Source: Rutpela maculata (taxonomy: Eukaryota; Arthropoda; Insecta; Coleoptera; Cerambycidae). Taken from it: DNA of 64,000 nt. Both the position numbers and the translations under genes were made by a program. The stretch covers positions 78,371,804-78,435,803 of the forward strand of contig OW386287.2 of the NCBI GenBank assembly GCA_936432065.2. Direction: 5' to 3'. Under the pieces are notes generated by a model. It was given only the letters and a program-made list of their open reading frames with translations, did not search any database and had not been told where the DNA came from. Shown in pieces: positions 12,391 to 23,912 of this stretch. Positions within the stretch are counted from its first letter, which is position 1; each line of letters begins with the position of its first letter.

Positions 12391-14849
12391 TGTTTAAAAT
12401 ATTTGGTTGCTTTATTCTGATATAATTTTCATATTTAAATTAAATCCGAATCTGTACTGATAAAGACTTATATAATTTACTATAGGAACAACAAATAGAT
12501 ACTCGTAGAAACTGCTCTCATCAATCCTCTTGAAGGAATACTAAATATGTACTTGGAATTTCCGACCATATCATAACAAGTAGTTAACAATTTGTTACTG
12601 ATTAAACCTCATGATAACTATATTCGGAAAACAGCATAAATACTTTTAGAAATTGATCGCATATAATCCCATTCGAAGCGATTAAACTTGTATTTGTAAT
12701 TGCAGTTGAAAACTGACCTTTCTTTTTACCCATTCAAACAAATGAAAACACATTTAATATATTACTGAAAAAAAACATTAATACTCATAGAAACTGATCT
12801 CATAAATCCCTATTCAAACATTATAATTTGTAATCTTCAATTGCAAATCCAAACTGTTCTAACCTAATGTAGCTCGTTTCTTAAAGAAACACTTGTCTTT
12901 TAATCACGGAAAGCCGCACGAATTACATTAAATACTGTGCTCATAAATTCTCATTGATATGGTATAAGTAAATGTTTGGATTAACAAATGGATATGGCTT
13001 GACTCATTTTGCTGGTCAATGCGGATATAAACTGATAACAATTTCAACAGCAACTTTACCTAACTCTTATAGAAACTTATTGACCATATAGGTTCTCATA
13101 GATACTTATTAATTTTTGATAATTTTCAATACGGATTGATGAGATTTTTTTGACAGGGATATTACCCAGACGGCACACTATATTCACTGAATATGAAAAT
13201 TACATGCCAGTTTTCTATAGAATATCCGCAATTAATTGAATATGCCTGATATATTCCAGATATATACGGGATATTCGTTAACAGATATCAATATTGTACG
13301 CATATGATTTACCAATATCCTCAGGATATATGGTTTACATATCTCAAGATTATATTTATTTCATTTAAATTGTGAAGAATATTCTTTATAAACATATGGA
13401 ATATCTGAATTATAACCTACAAAAAATAGATACCAAAATAGAAATCTGCGAAAATGTAAAAGGCCTTTATTATGTCGCTTTTTTTCTAATAGTTTTGGTG
13501 AAAAGGTATTATTATACGCTGTTCTAACTCTATGCCAAAATATATAGATATAAGTAAAATTGCTTATAGTCTCGTTGGATCGCTAGACAAATTCGTCATG
13601 TAATTCTAAAATGTTATTTTTGCTTTAAATCTTATGTTAGTTCTAATTTCTAATGGCATTCGCCTTTATAAATGAATTTTGTCATCAGCCGCGGTAGGGT
13701 GTTCAGTAAACCGTCAAGCCAGGGATGACGTAAACAGCGTTAAAGCAAAGCAAGCTTTGCTACAAGAAGGTAAATTCTGTCGCTATATGTTACGTCACAG
13801 ATGATTGTCAATTTTCATTTATATTTCTGTTAATACCATATTGTCTTTTATTATACACAAAACCCGTAATAAAGTAATATTAATATAATATGCAAATACA
13901 TCGCAATCGTATACATAATATTTGTATGTAAAATCGAGGTATTTACAAAGTTTGCTGCACCTTCCTATAATAAAACCTTGGTGAGATCACATGATTACAT
14001 ACACGGCTGGCTTACTGCGCACCCTGCTGCGCACTCGCAGTACGAACTTGATTTCTGAAGTGAGGTCGCCATTGTTATTTGTTATACATAGCATTTATGA
14101 GAGCTGTAAACTGTTTTGTGTATTTTTTACCTTTTTTGTGATTATAGTTTTATCCCAAACAGCACGTCCAATTGTAATTACGTCTCTACAAGATATATAC
14201 ATGAGAAACAAAATATGTTAAGGTAGATCTAAGTGTTAAACTAGTACTGACGTACACATATGAGATACACTTATGTTTATATTGACAGATTTATGTGATA
14301 CAACGTTTAATAATTGTATACTGTATGCACTCAAGATTCTAAACATTTTTATATAACGTAAAGAAGGATCATTAGAATGTTGCAATTTGACGTCCGTAGA
14401 AGATGCCTACAAGGTTTAAGTCATATGTATGTGTGATGCTTTATATAATACTTGTGCCTACTGCATACACCACATAAAAGTGCGATATATATACATGATA
14501 CAAATAACTATATATACACTTTCTAGTTGTGTCTTGTCGTGTCTACATTCGACTATTCGAGCATGGAACAGTGTGCGCGCGCAAAGCGTCAGCGTGAGCA
14601 TACCAGCCATGTGTATCTCATGTGTCCTCTTTCCTCTATAAGAGTGGTCATAGCCACACATACAGCAGGCATTTTTGTTTTTTAACAATATCCAAAACAA
14701 TTTATATTCGAAAGAGTTTGTAAAGATTCGGCAGTTTTAAAGATATCGAGTTCTTTTAATAATAAAATTAGATTAAAATGCATTAAAAAGCAAAATCTAG
14801 TCGTTGCGTGTTCTACTATAAAGTCTTTAAGCAGGTATTCAAACAGAAG

Positions 14850-14936
14850 TCAGTGGTTGAGTGAGTTAAACATTAGGCGGCGAGGCAAGAGGTACGCGGT
14901 TCGATCCGTGCTCACTCTGTCTTTTTTTTTTTTTTT
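14850..14936 (+). ncRNA. tRNA-like module with oligo-T tract
   Basis: GAGTGAG (14859-14865) pairs perfectly with CTCACTC (14911-14917) as a 7-bp acceptor-like stem. A T-arm-like CGCGG-TTCGATC-CGTG holds a consensus box B (GGTTCGATCC). An oligo-T run of about 14 follows at once, as a Pol III terminator would. The body is too short for a normal D arm, so I call it a tRNA-derived (SINE-like) relic and not a functional tRNA. Confidence 0.5.
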
Positions 14937-15388
14937 GTTAAAATAGTTGCGAAAAAACTTTCAGTTGTTTTTTTCAAGGTAATAATTGCTTATAAAACCG
15001 ATGTACGAATATACTTCTTTTCAATTTTAGGTCTGTTTTAGACCATTAAATATTCTATTTATGTTGTAAATGATATATTATACCTGACCGTTTTTTCTCC
15101 AACACGTTTCCCAGGTTTGTATAAGTACTTCAACTTAAAACTTTAATTCTTAACTCAGGTGACACTGGTGACAGTTTAATTAAATTAAATAAGTTCTTAA
15201 TAATTATAAATAAATAAAAATACTAGTAACTCGAAAAATTCAGGTTTGGGAACACGTAAAAAATAGAAAAAAAAAGAGAACTTGAAAGATTTTCATATAT
15301 TTTAAATAAGGCTAGAAATTCAATTTCACACATAATAAAGACTTCATACACATCATAAATACTGCTTTTAGCATCCGAAATAACAATC

Positions 15389-15470
15389 ACCACGATAGCT
15401 CAGTTGGTAGAAGCGTCAGTACTGTAATACGGACAACAGAAACGTGTAGGTTCGATCCCTACCCACCGCA
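15389..15470 (+). tRNA. tRNA-Tyr-like sequence, probable pseudogene or SINE head
   Basis: CGATAGCTCAGTTGGTAGAA gives a textbook D arm with box A. An anticodon-like loop CTGTAAT would place GTA (Tyr). The T arm GTAGG-TTCGATC-CCTAC is perfect with a consensus box B. The anticodon stem and acceptor pairing (CACGAT against CACCGC) are poor, and the spacing between the anticodon and T arms suggests an intron relic or degeneration. It sits inside the CCCAGAC transposon. Confidence 0.5.
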
Positions 15471-18400
15471 ATTGGCAAAGGTAAGTAAAAATGAATTTAA
15501 TAACTTAATAAACATTATAATTTACAGGCAACCCTTGTGAGAAGAAATTGGAGTGATGGTAAACAATATTAGATAGTTAATGTAAATAAAATATACGGAT
15601 GGCTAACAAATAAATTCATAGGACAAAACGTATATGCATTAATTACTTTATTTTTATCAAGTAGACTTACTAACTAGTATGTAGTTTTATATGTTCCCAT
15701 TGCTAAAAACCTGTGGGGGGATTACCAAATATAACCTGAAAAAATTAACGTCTAGCATAAGACGTCATTCGTCTGACACATTAGGAAGTCAATCACTGTG
15801 CATCCGATAACACACTGTGGATCAAATTATTTGTGTGTATGTAAATGGTATACTGTGGCTACATTGTGAGGCGGACGTTTAACCTTTGTGCATACGTGTT
15901 TGCCTACAATGTGTAAACGTAGCACATTTACATCGTAGAATTGTGTAACCTTGTGTCTGCATCTAGATACATCGTCACAATGCGAACACTTCGTAATCGT
16001 TATTTGGTGTGCTGTATGGGATGTTTTTATGCTAGTACTTTATCTGGTGATAGTCATTTTTAGAAGAAAGAGATCCCTGTGTTTAACGGTAAGTACGTCT
16101 ATTTATTTTACATAGGTACCTAACATAAATAAGTTACTGAAAGTGTAATAAATTCATTTTCAATCGTCTCTTTTTGAAGGGGTAGTTTTGGGGTTGAAAG
16201 TGTTGTTTTTTTAAAAATATTTTTCTACCTTGTAAACATTGGTTAAAAAGTATGTTTTTTAAGGACTTCGTAATATCTATCAATAATATATGTCGTGTTT
16301 GATACCTACGTGGTTTAATATATCTTGCCAATAAAGACAGAAAAGTCTAAATTTAATTTTATAGACGACCCACGGGGGTATATTTTCGATCACCGCACAT
16401 ATTCAGCCTCAGCCAAGTGGTAATTCGGAGGTGGAAGGAGTAAATTTTTTTGTTTAAAATTTTTCAAAATAAATCGTATTTTTCAACGAGTCTTTTTACA
16501 TGACCCTATATAGGGTTTCAACAATTTTTATTAAACTGATTTTTCGAATTTATAGGCTATGTAAATAACAAAACTCGAGAAATTTGACTCGGGGATCTAG
16601 GCCATAACTTGCTTAAAAAAAATAGAAAAAACCAGGTGGGCATTTTTAGACATAATATTAAATATTAGTTGTTTCATCTTTTGTGGATCGATATGTACAT
16701 ATTTTCAGTTCTCTGTTATTTATAAACAATAGTGATATTTCTTTCATGTATCAAAATTCATATATACGTCATGTCATACTTTATTGTCACTTTGATGTTG
16801 GATAAAGTTTACAACTTGACATATGAATAAGACCTAACTTTTAATTACCACATTAAGCAGTGTGTTCCTACAAATATCAGGCAACTTTTGCTTTCGTTGG
16901 CATACCTAACCAACAGATGCTTATATTAGTCTAAAAAAGATCTATAATTACATTTTTGTGTTGAATTACACTTGTGTTGTCTAGGTACCTAAAGGTTAGG
17001 ATATAACAGCATGGTCTCTTAGACATGACAGATCAAAATTTTAATACTTAGTTATTATGAAGTTGAAGTTATTTTATGTGAAATTCACTGATAAATCAAT
17101 ACAATGATTTTAAAGATTCTAAGTCAAATAAGTATACCTATGAAGGTTTCACCAACGAACCTTCCCTCTGAAACTGGTTATAATTACAGACAAGAAAGTC
17201 ACATGGCGACGAGGTGAACGAAGTTTGTCTTGAATATTAACAATATCAAATTAATGAAAATAAATATCACTATTTTTTATCCTGGTATTAATTTTTAAAT
17301 ATTGTTTATTATTTTTAGGAAAAAGGACACTGGAAAAGAAAATAATATGGAATAAGATTCTAAAATTTTTTTATAATTATGAAATATCTGAATAATATGT
17401 GTTAAAAAAAAATTAACGGTTTTCATTACATTCCTGTTTCCCTTGAAATGTGAAGCTTTGGAACTTTTTATTAACATATTGATGGAAATCTAATCAGAAT
17501 TATAATTCAGTAAAAAGTTAGATGCCACGATAAATACTTAATCGTATTCTATGTATCTGGAAACTCTGCCTTAGTACCTTTAAAATTGAAAGATTTATAG
17601 AATAGTAGTTTTAGGTTATATATGTGGATATCTATATGTTGAGTGATCCTAAAATGCTCGCACCTTTTTTTAAAACAGTTCTTCACTAGAAAAAAGAACA
17701 GACACTTTTTGTTTTTCCAAATTCTGATTCATATTTAAACTACTACTACTAAAGTAGTAGTGTCTAAGAAATATTTGGCAAATTTTTTTCAAAAAATCTA
17801 AGTAATTTCCTTCAATAACATTTAACATGTACATTGCCTTTTTAAGTTAGTAACCCCTAGGTACCAGTATTAGGAAAAACAAAATGTGCTATTTTTGGTG
17901 AGAAACTTTTTCATAAATGGAAGACAATTACAGAAGGTAGGTAATTTCATATTGAAATTAAAACGTGTGAAAGTTGTGATTTGTTTAATATCTGAATGTT
18001 GTTTTCTAATCAGGACAGAAAGAAAACTATAAAAAATAATTTTAGTGGCCCATTTAAAAGCGGGGCACCTCTCTAGAATGTTTATTTATTGTGCGATTTA
18101 AATTAAATTTTACTAAAGTATAGAACAGATTAGGATCTACTTATGGCCATAAAAACATTTGCCCCCTACAAATGCAAAGCCACCTGCGGTACCAAAATAT
18201 GCGGAAAAAGTAAAAAAAATCATATCAGGCATTTTATTATCGGAAATTTTTTTTAATGAAACTTGTTCAAATTGTCTAAAAACTTAATCAAAATCAAAAA
18301 ATTTAAATTTTAAAAATAATTATTAAAAAAAAGAACTGCAAATCAAAATTTCAATATTTTTTTATTCTGATTGAATTTTGGACTTACAGTTTTTGGACAA

Positions 18401-18660
18401 TTTCGATATTGCGTTTGAATATAAATAGTATATCTATCGGATATTCCATTTGGATATAAATAAAATATATAATCTTATCTTATGCATATTCTGCGTGGGA
18501 AAAAAAGATATCCCAGGGATGTGAAAGAAGGTGTCTTTCAATGGTCCCAGGCATATGCTCTGGATATATTTGCGTGGATATGACATATTCCTGCTAAAAT
18601 GCAATATTCGGAATAAATATTCTCAGCATATTTCAGAGATATGTTTGTGTTGTCTGGGTA

Positions 18661-18934
18661 CCTCACCCAGGCGTTATCCGGTCACGGCAATTTTCGCACA
18701 TACGTCAGAGGCATTGGTAAGGTAGACGACGATGAGTGCGTCTACTGTGGAGAAAGGGATACCCCAGAACACACCATCTTCTGGTGCCCCAGATGGGCTA
18801 AGCACAATACTTGAAGTGGAGAACCTGACTGCCTTGATGCTCGAGGGAGAAGAAAATTGGAACAATATAGCAGGCATGCTATCAAATATATTAAGAGACA
18901 AGGAAGACGAAGAAAGGAATGAGGCTTGGTGACC
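18661..18934 (+). pseudogene. C-terminal part of the same reverse-transcriptase polyprotein
   Basis: Continues the frame broken at 1545: LTQALSGHGNFRTYVRGIGK, then CVYCGERDTPEHTIFWCPRW, a C-x2-C-x8-H-x4-C knuckle that ends many R1/Jockey-type ORF2 proteins. A stop occurs shortly after (AKHNT*). The rest (LEGEENWNNIAGMLSNIL...) continues in another frame to 18932, so a frameshift lies near 18800-18830. A GC-richer 3' UTR and poly-A follow. Confidence 0.85.
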
Positions 18935-19467
18935 CTAGTGAAGCAAATGATCAGGTTCCCCCTTCCCTCTGAAGTAATGCGTGAGCGGTTCCGGAGAGAG
19001 GGTGTGTAGAAGATTGGAGGGGTTTTAGCCGGTAGGAGTCCGGCACTCCCGGTAGCATAAGACCCAAGCTCCGGGGTCCATGTAGGATTTCCCCTCTACC
19101 AAAAAAAAAAAAAAAAGTTGGCTTTATGGACTTTTGAGAAATTATTTGTGATGCTAAAATAAAGAGAATCCCGTTGAAAAATATTCAGTTGGATTTTTTG
19201 GAGGTTCATGTATAAAGTGACTGTGCTACAGACACTATCTGTTGAGCGCGATTTCCAGTAACTTCAAACCAAAATAAAATAGAGGAAGAAGATAACTATA
19301 TCAGACTACCCATCACTCTAGCTGAGTGTCTGGTAAACTAGAGGTCATAGAAAGCGCGAAGAAGACCCGAGAAGAAGACCATCTCTGACACGTATCTAAT
19401 CTATGAACATAACCTAATTTCATAAACAAAAACTAAACAAACAAATTACGTGAATGCATTGTAAAAT

Positions 19468-20471
19468 ATGTCTAATCCAAAATGTGAAGAGTCCCGACAA
19501 AGTTACTTGGACAAAAATCCTTTTGAGGGTTTCAAAATAGACGACAATTCAATATTGGAAAACCTAGAAGGGCGGCATCCTTGTCCCAAATGTGGGAAAT
19601 CCAGAAAATTTTACTGTTATTCCTGTTATGTCCCTATTTTAGAACTAAAAGGAAAACTACCAACAGTGAAAGTACTCATGTTTATTTCTAGAATTTTATT
19701 CAGACTGAAGTGTTAAATTTTTAGCTTCCATTTAAAATCGATGTAATTAAACACAAACATGAAATAGATGGAAAGAGCACAGCAGGGCATGCCGCTATAT
19801 TGGCTAGTGAGGATGTATCTATCTACACGTACCCAAATATTCCTGATTATGATGAAGAAAATGTAGTATTAATATTTCCAAGTCAAAATGCAATTAACGT
19901 GAGTCAATTAGTAAATGGATGCAGTTATGAAAAAATGTTGGAATGCCAACAAGAACTCTTAGATGAATTGCCAAAAGGACACAATAGAAGTACATTAATG
20001 AAGAAAATACCAAAGGCTCGACAAGAATATGAATTTAATAGTAAAACCAAAAAATTACCTATAACAAAGGCAATCTTCATTGATAGTACGTGGAATCAAA
20101 GTAAGGGAATTTATAAAGATGAACGAATTAAGAAAATCCCATGTGTGGTAATACAAAATAGAATATCTCAATTTTGGAGGCATCAAAAAGGCAGTCCGAG
20201 ATGGTACTTGGCTACCGTTGAAGCAATCCATCAGTTTTTGATAGAAGTTCATTTACATCTGTGGGGTTTAAACCCTAATTATAAGGGTGCAAATAATTGT
20301 TTTACTGAGCAGTGTTTAAATCAAATAAAATTTTTATATAGTACAGATATAACTGCGTACAATGGACAATATGATAATTTACTGTACTTTTTCCAACATA
20401 TGTATGATTTGATACATAAATATTATAATCATGAGGAATTGTATGCATATAAAAGAAGACTTATGCTTTAA
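19468..20471 (+). CDS. DTWD1: DTW domain-containing protein 1 (tRNA-uridine aminocarboxypropyltransferase)
   Basis: Two exons: 19468-19671 and 19725-20471, joined across a 53-base GT-AG intron (PTVK|LPFKID), giving 316 residues against about 304 in human DTWD1. The family transfers the 3-amino-3-carboxypropyl group of S-adenosylmethionine to a uridine in tRNA (acp3U); DTWD1 acts on the D-loop position in mammals. Visible signatures are a Cys4 zinc site HPCPKCGKSRKFYCYSCYVP (residues ~32-51), KIDVIKHKHEIDGKSTAGHA, the IYTYP motif, the diagnostic DSTW box FIDSTWNQSKGI, the FWRHQKGSPRWYLATVEAIH block and the C-terminal YNGQYDNLLYFFQHMY. All are intact, so the gene looks functional. A polyadenylation signal AATAAA lies at 20557-20562. 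It starts about 340 bases after the retrotransposon duplication. Identity is from remembered family motifs. Confidence 0.95.
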
Positions 20472-20659
20472 TTTTATGTCATTGATAAATTAACAGTATT
20501 TTTAATGATCGAAAGGATCTTGTATTTTTTAAAACTAAATATCTAACAAATTATCTAATAAACAATTTAATAAAATCAAATTAAAAAGAATAGTAATAAG
20601 TACTATGACTAAAGTTCTATGTCCTCTGGCCTAATGTATAACATTTCTACATCAATAAT

Positions 20660-21440
20660 AGATGGCAGATTACTGCTTCTACATCCACTTAGTGGAATGG
20701 ACACTAACGGTAAAAAAAAACTGAAATTATTTTTGTTCAAATATGTAGGCTCAGAATGTGATGAAACAGGATTTTAAGTGTGAACAAAAAAAATTGTCTG
20801 ACGGTTTGTAACTTTTTTGTGCGCGATTACTCTGGAATAGTTTATGATATTGACTTGAAATTCAGTACACCTACGTTTTTTTTTATTTATTTATTTAACG
20901 TTGGCCTATTTACGCTACCAAGGCCTGTCACCGACGCCAGGAGATGAGGTACCTCTAACCTGGAAATTTTGCCGAACCTTTTCTCTGTTGAAGAAAGGGA
21001 TCTTTTACTTGCCTCACATTTAATAGACAAAGGACTGACTGATTTACATACCCTCCGAAGGATGGCATATCCACTTTGTAATCCCTGTCTCAAATTACAT
21101 AGCTTTTACGTATAGACTGATATACTACCCGCTAGAAGGTGGGACAAGATCGATGTGCTTCCCAAGATGGGTTTCATCCATCCAATTACGAACCATGCTG
21201 AATGTTGCTTCACTGTAAGTATCGAAATATGTGTACAGTCAAGATGCCTCTACACTTGGCCCACATCTATGTATTATAATGAGATCTCTAGAACTAGAAT
21301 ATACTTTGATCTTATTCTGTTGAAGAGTTGGAGGGTAAAAGGGGATGAGTAGGCAAAGCAAATAAGAGTCCATAAAATTGGGGTTTAGTGTATGGACCAG
21401 AAGCCAGGGTCTCAAAAACTTAAATTATATTTTTTGTTTT
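20660..21440 (+). mobile_element. Degenerate copy of TTTACTTCC palindromic element
   Basis: Shares with the element at 48660-50088 the order: (T)CTACATCCAC-like end, 'TTGTTCAAATA-GGC', 'TGTGCGCG..TTACTC', 'TTGAAATT.AGTACAC', 'GATCTCTAGAACTAGAATAT' and 'AAGAGTCCATAAAATTGG'. About 230 bp (20879-21110) of unrelated sequence interrupts it. No coding capacity was seen. Confidence 0.55.
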
Positions 21441-21979
21441 ATATTGTAATTGGGAGAAATAAAGTCTTCTTGACCACTATGACTTCTCACATGGGTTCAT
21501 TGTCATTTAACTAGCAGTGGCATTGATTAGAAACAAAAGAAAAACAGCTCTGCAAACAATAGTTATGCACATACATGCACCAACGTGTGAATGGGGAATT
21601 GATGATTGGCTGAAGGCACCTGAAGTCCCTATTATTTGTGTAGCATTTACCGAAACCGAGGTAACACAAGGAAACTTGGCCCACTTTCAACCAACCAAGA
21701 CAAACTTACGATCCACATGTTGGTGTTCACTGAAGTTTGTCAGACTTGTCCAACGTGTGGAGTCAGCAAAAGACCATCAACCTATATAAAAAATTATTCG
21801 AGTGATTGGCAGACCAAGTGCAGAATGCAGTCATCCTGAGGTCCTTTTGCCTCCTTAGCCCACATAACTTTAGTGGTCTTTATGGTCACTAACTTCATGG
21901 ATAGATGTAGATAATGCATTGGTGCTTTATCCATGTTTATTAGTAGCATGTGTCCAGCAATCCAGCACTTAAAAAAAAT

Positions 21980-22280
21980 AATTCAAGAATTGTTGCAATT
22001 TATTTGAATGGACGGTTTGGTGAAAATAGTTAGGAACCAATGGACCAATCCAGTGGCCAGCAAGATCACCTGACTTGACCCCACTGAATTTTTCAATATG
22101 AGGTTATCTAAAACAAACAGTGTATAGAACTCCTCCACCAACATTAGAAATCTTGGAAAACAGGATACAAAGGGTATTGAAGGCATCTCTCAAGAGCATT
22201 TACAAAACCTGCTCAGAGAAAATATTAGGAGAATCAGATTGTGTTGGGAACAAGGCAGCCTATGCGTAAAACATTTAATT
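21980..22280 (+). pseudogene. Relic of Tc1/mariner-type (DDE_3-like) transposase
   Basis: A degenerate frame reads NGPIQWPARSPDLTPLNFF followed by a region aligning with 'LWGYLK..VY..PP.TLE.L..RI', the C-terminal half of a transposase family common in insects ('WPPRSPDLTPLDFFLWG'). Frameshifts break it after NFF. Its ends were not found. The sequence just upstream (21500-21960) may belong to the same relic but shows no motif. Confidence 0.6.
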
Positions 22281-23583
22281 GAATAACTTTTTTATCAATT
22301 TAATGTTTATTTTATTTATTTACTTAGGTAATCAGTTCGTTAAGCCAATATTATTGTTTGAAATAAAAAATCAAAATCTTTAGAAACTAAAACCAAATAC
22401 CAAAGTGCGTTGTATTACACATTTTTCTGTAGGTTATGACACTTCAATGTTAGCATTTAATAGGTAGTGGTTCCCATTCAAAATTTTTGACAAAATTTAT
22501 GAAAAATATTGACATTTTAACATGTTCGTGATGACGTGGTCCAACGATGGTACAAGGACGATCTATTCGACAGCCGTCGTAGGCCACCGGTTTAATTCAA
22601 TTGTAAAGTAAAATATCACAAGAATAAATTTTCGGCTAATGATGAATTTTACCAGAAACACCGTCGTCGCGAACGTGTTAAACAATACCTAAAATGTATC
22701 CTATTTTGTGACGAATTAAAAGATTGGCAAATTTGATTAAGAGCTAATAAGAAAACATATTTTGTTTGTTATCTTAACAAGTTGTTCAGCTCCTATGCAG
22801 CCATTTTGAAAAAAAAATAGCAACATGTGATATGTCGTTGAAAAGGAAATTATAATCTCAATCCAACTATAATATAAAAATAAATATACAGGGTTTCATT
22901 AAAAATTCTTGACTTAGACCAACTTCTGGAAAAATCGGAAGTAGTATTCAAGTGTTTTCATGGAAAATATGAGCTCCAATATCCCCCAAATCAAATTTTA
23001 AGCTTCTACTTTAAAAGACAATTAGTTAAATGCCGCTTTGTAAAACGAATCCGTTGTTACCCGATATATAAGCTTTCGGTTTACACAGCAGCTGCGTTAC
23101 AGCATGGGAAGCAGTTTTTAGATATTAGGGTCCCCAAGTAATTTTTCTTCTCTCCATACATATACCTATAAGTTTCTGAGGCAGCAAATTACTAAAAATA
23201 TCTCCACTGCAACAAAAAATAAGAAAATATAAAAAGAAATTCCCATACTGGAATATGGTTTCATTCTATTTGGAAATTAATAAATCCTTCAATTTACCTA
23301 ACGAATCCTTCACGTTATTACGTAATCAACAATATAATATAAAATACACTCGTAATATTATTTTTTACTACTAGTTTTTTTTTTAAACCTTATAAACATA
23401 AGATGTTATATTTGTTTTAAATTAATAAGTATTGAAAATATAATATAATGTACATAGGCTGGAAGACTTAAGTCATTAGCCAATTGGAATTTCCAATAAA
23501 GCTTTGTGTACTATTACTACTAAAAAGAAAGGAGAGATATTTATCTTCAATTTATTATTTGTTTAGATTACCTATATATAATA
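22281..23583. other. AT-rich stretch with one isolated TACAGGGT element end
   Basis: No gene recognised. TACAGGGTTTCATTAAAAAT at 22887, preceded by TA, matches the start of the TA-inserting TACAGGG family seen at 47811, 51050 and 61917. I did not find its partner end. A somewhat GC-richer stretch around 22515-22720 has no identifiable product. Confidence 0.4.
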
Positions 23584-23587
23584 TTAA

Positions 23588-23912
23588 CAGGTTGGCTGCC
23601 GCAATGTTAAAAAAAAAGAAAATCCTACTGGCCACCACAATGTTTTATTTTATTTTTTGAGTTAGAGAGGCTCAAGATGGGAACAGCTTTGGATACAAGT
23701 AGTTTTAATAAATTTTCCCAGACTTTTTTTATACGTTTATAAATTCCCTGACTTTTCCCAAAATCAAATTCCCTAACTGTTCCAGGTTTTTCATGTTTTC
23801 CAGAAAGTGTACACCTTGTTTGATTACTATCCGAGACTCCTACGTGGGTACATGCGGCCATTACTATTAATTCGCTGAGACACCACGCTGGGTACATGCG
23901 GCAGTCAACGTG
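23588..23912. mobile_element. 325-bp MITE with TTAA duplication (piggyBac-like)
   Basis: TTAA (23584-23587) precedes CAGGTTGGCTGCCGCAATG. The right end reads as the complement of CACGTTGACTGCCGCATG and is followed by TTAA (23913-23916). A second partial copy of the GCATGTACCC word lies just inside the right end. The TTAA target and GC-rich terminal repeat fit a piggyBac-type non-autonomous element; Kolobok also uses TTAA. Confidence 0.7.

Larger units (their letters stand above)
1546..13158. mobile_element. Outer foldback-type DNA element (A-end to B-end)
   Basis: Begins CCCTGCCAAAAATTCC (A end) and ends as the complement of CCCTGTCAAAAAAATCTC (B end), flanked by a 2-bp duplication AT (1544-1545, 13159-13160). 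The duplication is confirmed because the interrupted retrotransposon codon run is restored when one AT is removed. The body is two long opposing arms of ~600-bp tandem units (arm 1 about 2330-4900, arm 2 about 4920-7450 and 12391-12990), with the centre of symmetry near 4905-4915. There is no long open frame, so it is non-autonomous. Without its nested insert it is about 6.67 kb. It resembles Drosophila Foldback elements in architecture only. Confidence 0.85.
13165..18658. mobile_element. 5.5-kb DNA element with CCCAGAC ends and TA duplication
   Basis: Starts CCCAGACGGCACAC and ends as the complement of CCCAGACAACACAAAC, flanked by TA (13163-13164, 18659-18660). Restoring one TA joins the retrotransposon frame as Tyr-Tyr-Leu-Thr. 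Subterminal regions at both ends are rich in GAATAT/ATATTC and GGATAT words (13190-13430 and 18400-18640). No open frame longer than 80 codons exists inside. It carries two tRNA-like modules (14850-14936 and 15389-15470). The superfamily is uncertain: a TA duplication suits Tc1/mariner, but the ends do not look typical. Confidence 0.78.
892..19115 (+). mobile_element. 5'-truncated non-LTR retrotransposon, split by nested DNA transposons
   Basis: The left part (892-1545) encodes the end of a reverse transcriptase. The right part (18661-19100) encodes the C-terminal zinc-knuckle region and the 3' UTR, ending in 15-16 A residues. The 15-base target duplication AGTTGGCTTTATGGA lies at 877-891 and again at 19116-19130, directly after the poly-A, which fixes the insertion and shows the 5' end was truncated on arrival. 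Removing the two inserts between 1546 and 18660, with their duplications, gives continuous coding across the junction (Gly-Tyr-Tyr-Leu-Thr-Gln). The clade looks R1/Jockey-like from the C-terminal Cys/His motif. No endonuclease domain remains. Confidence 0.9.

Noticed and set aside
15389..15470. Functional tRNA-Tyr gene
   Set aside because: D and T arms are good, but the acceptor and anticodon stems mispair and it lies inside a transposon.
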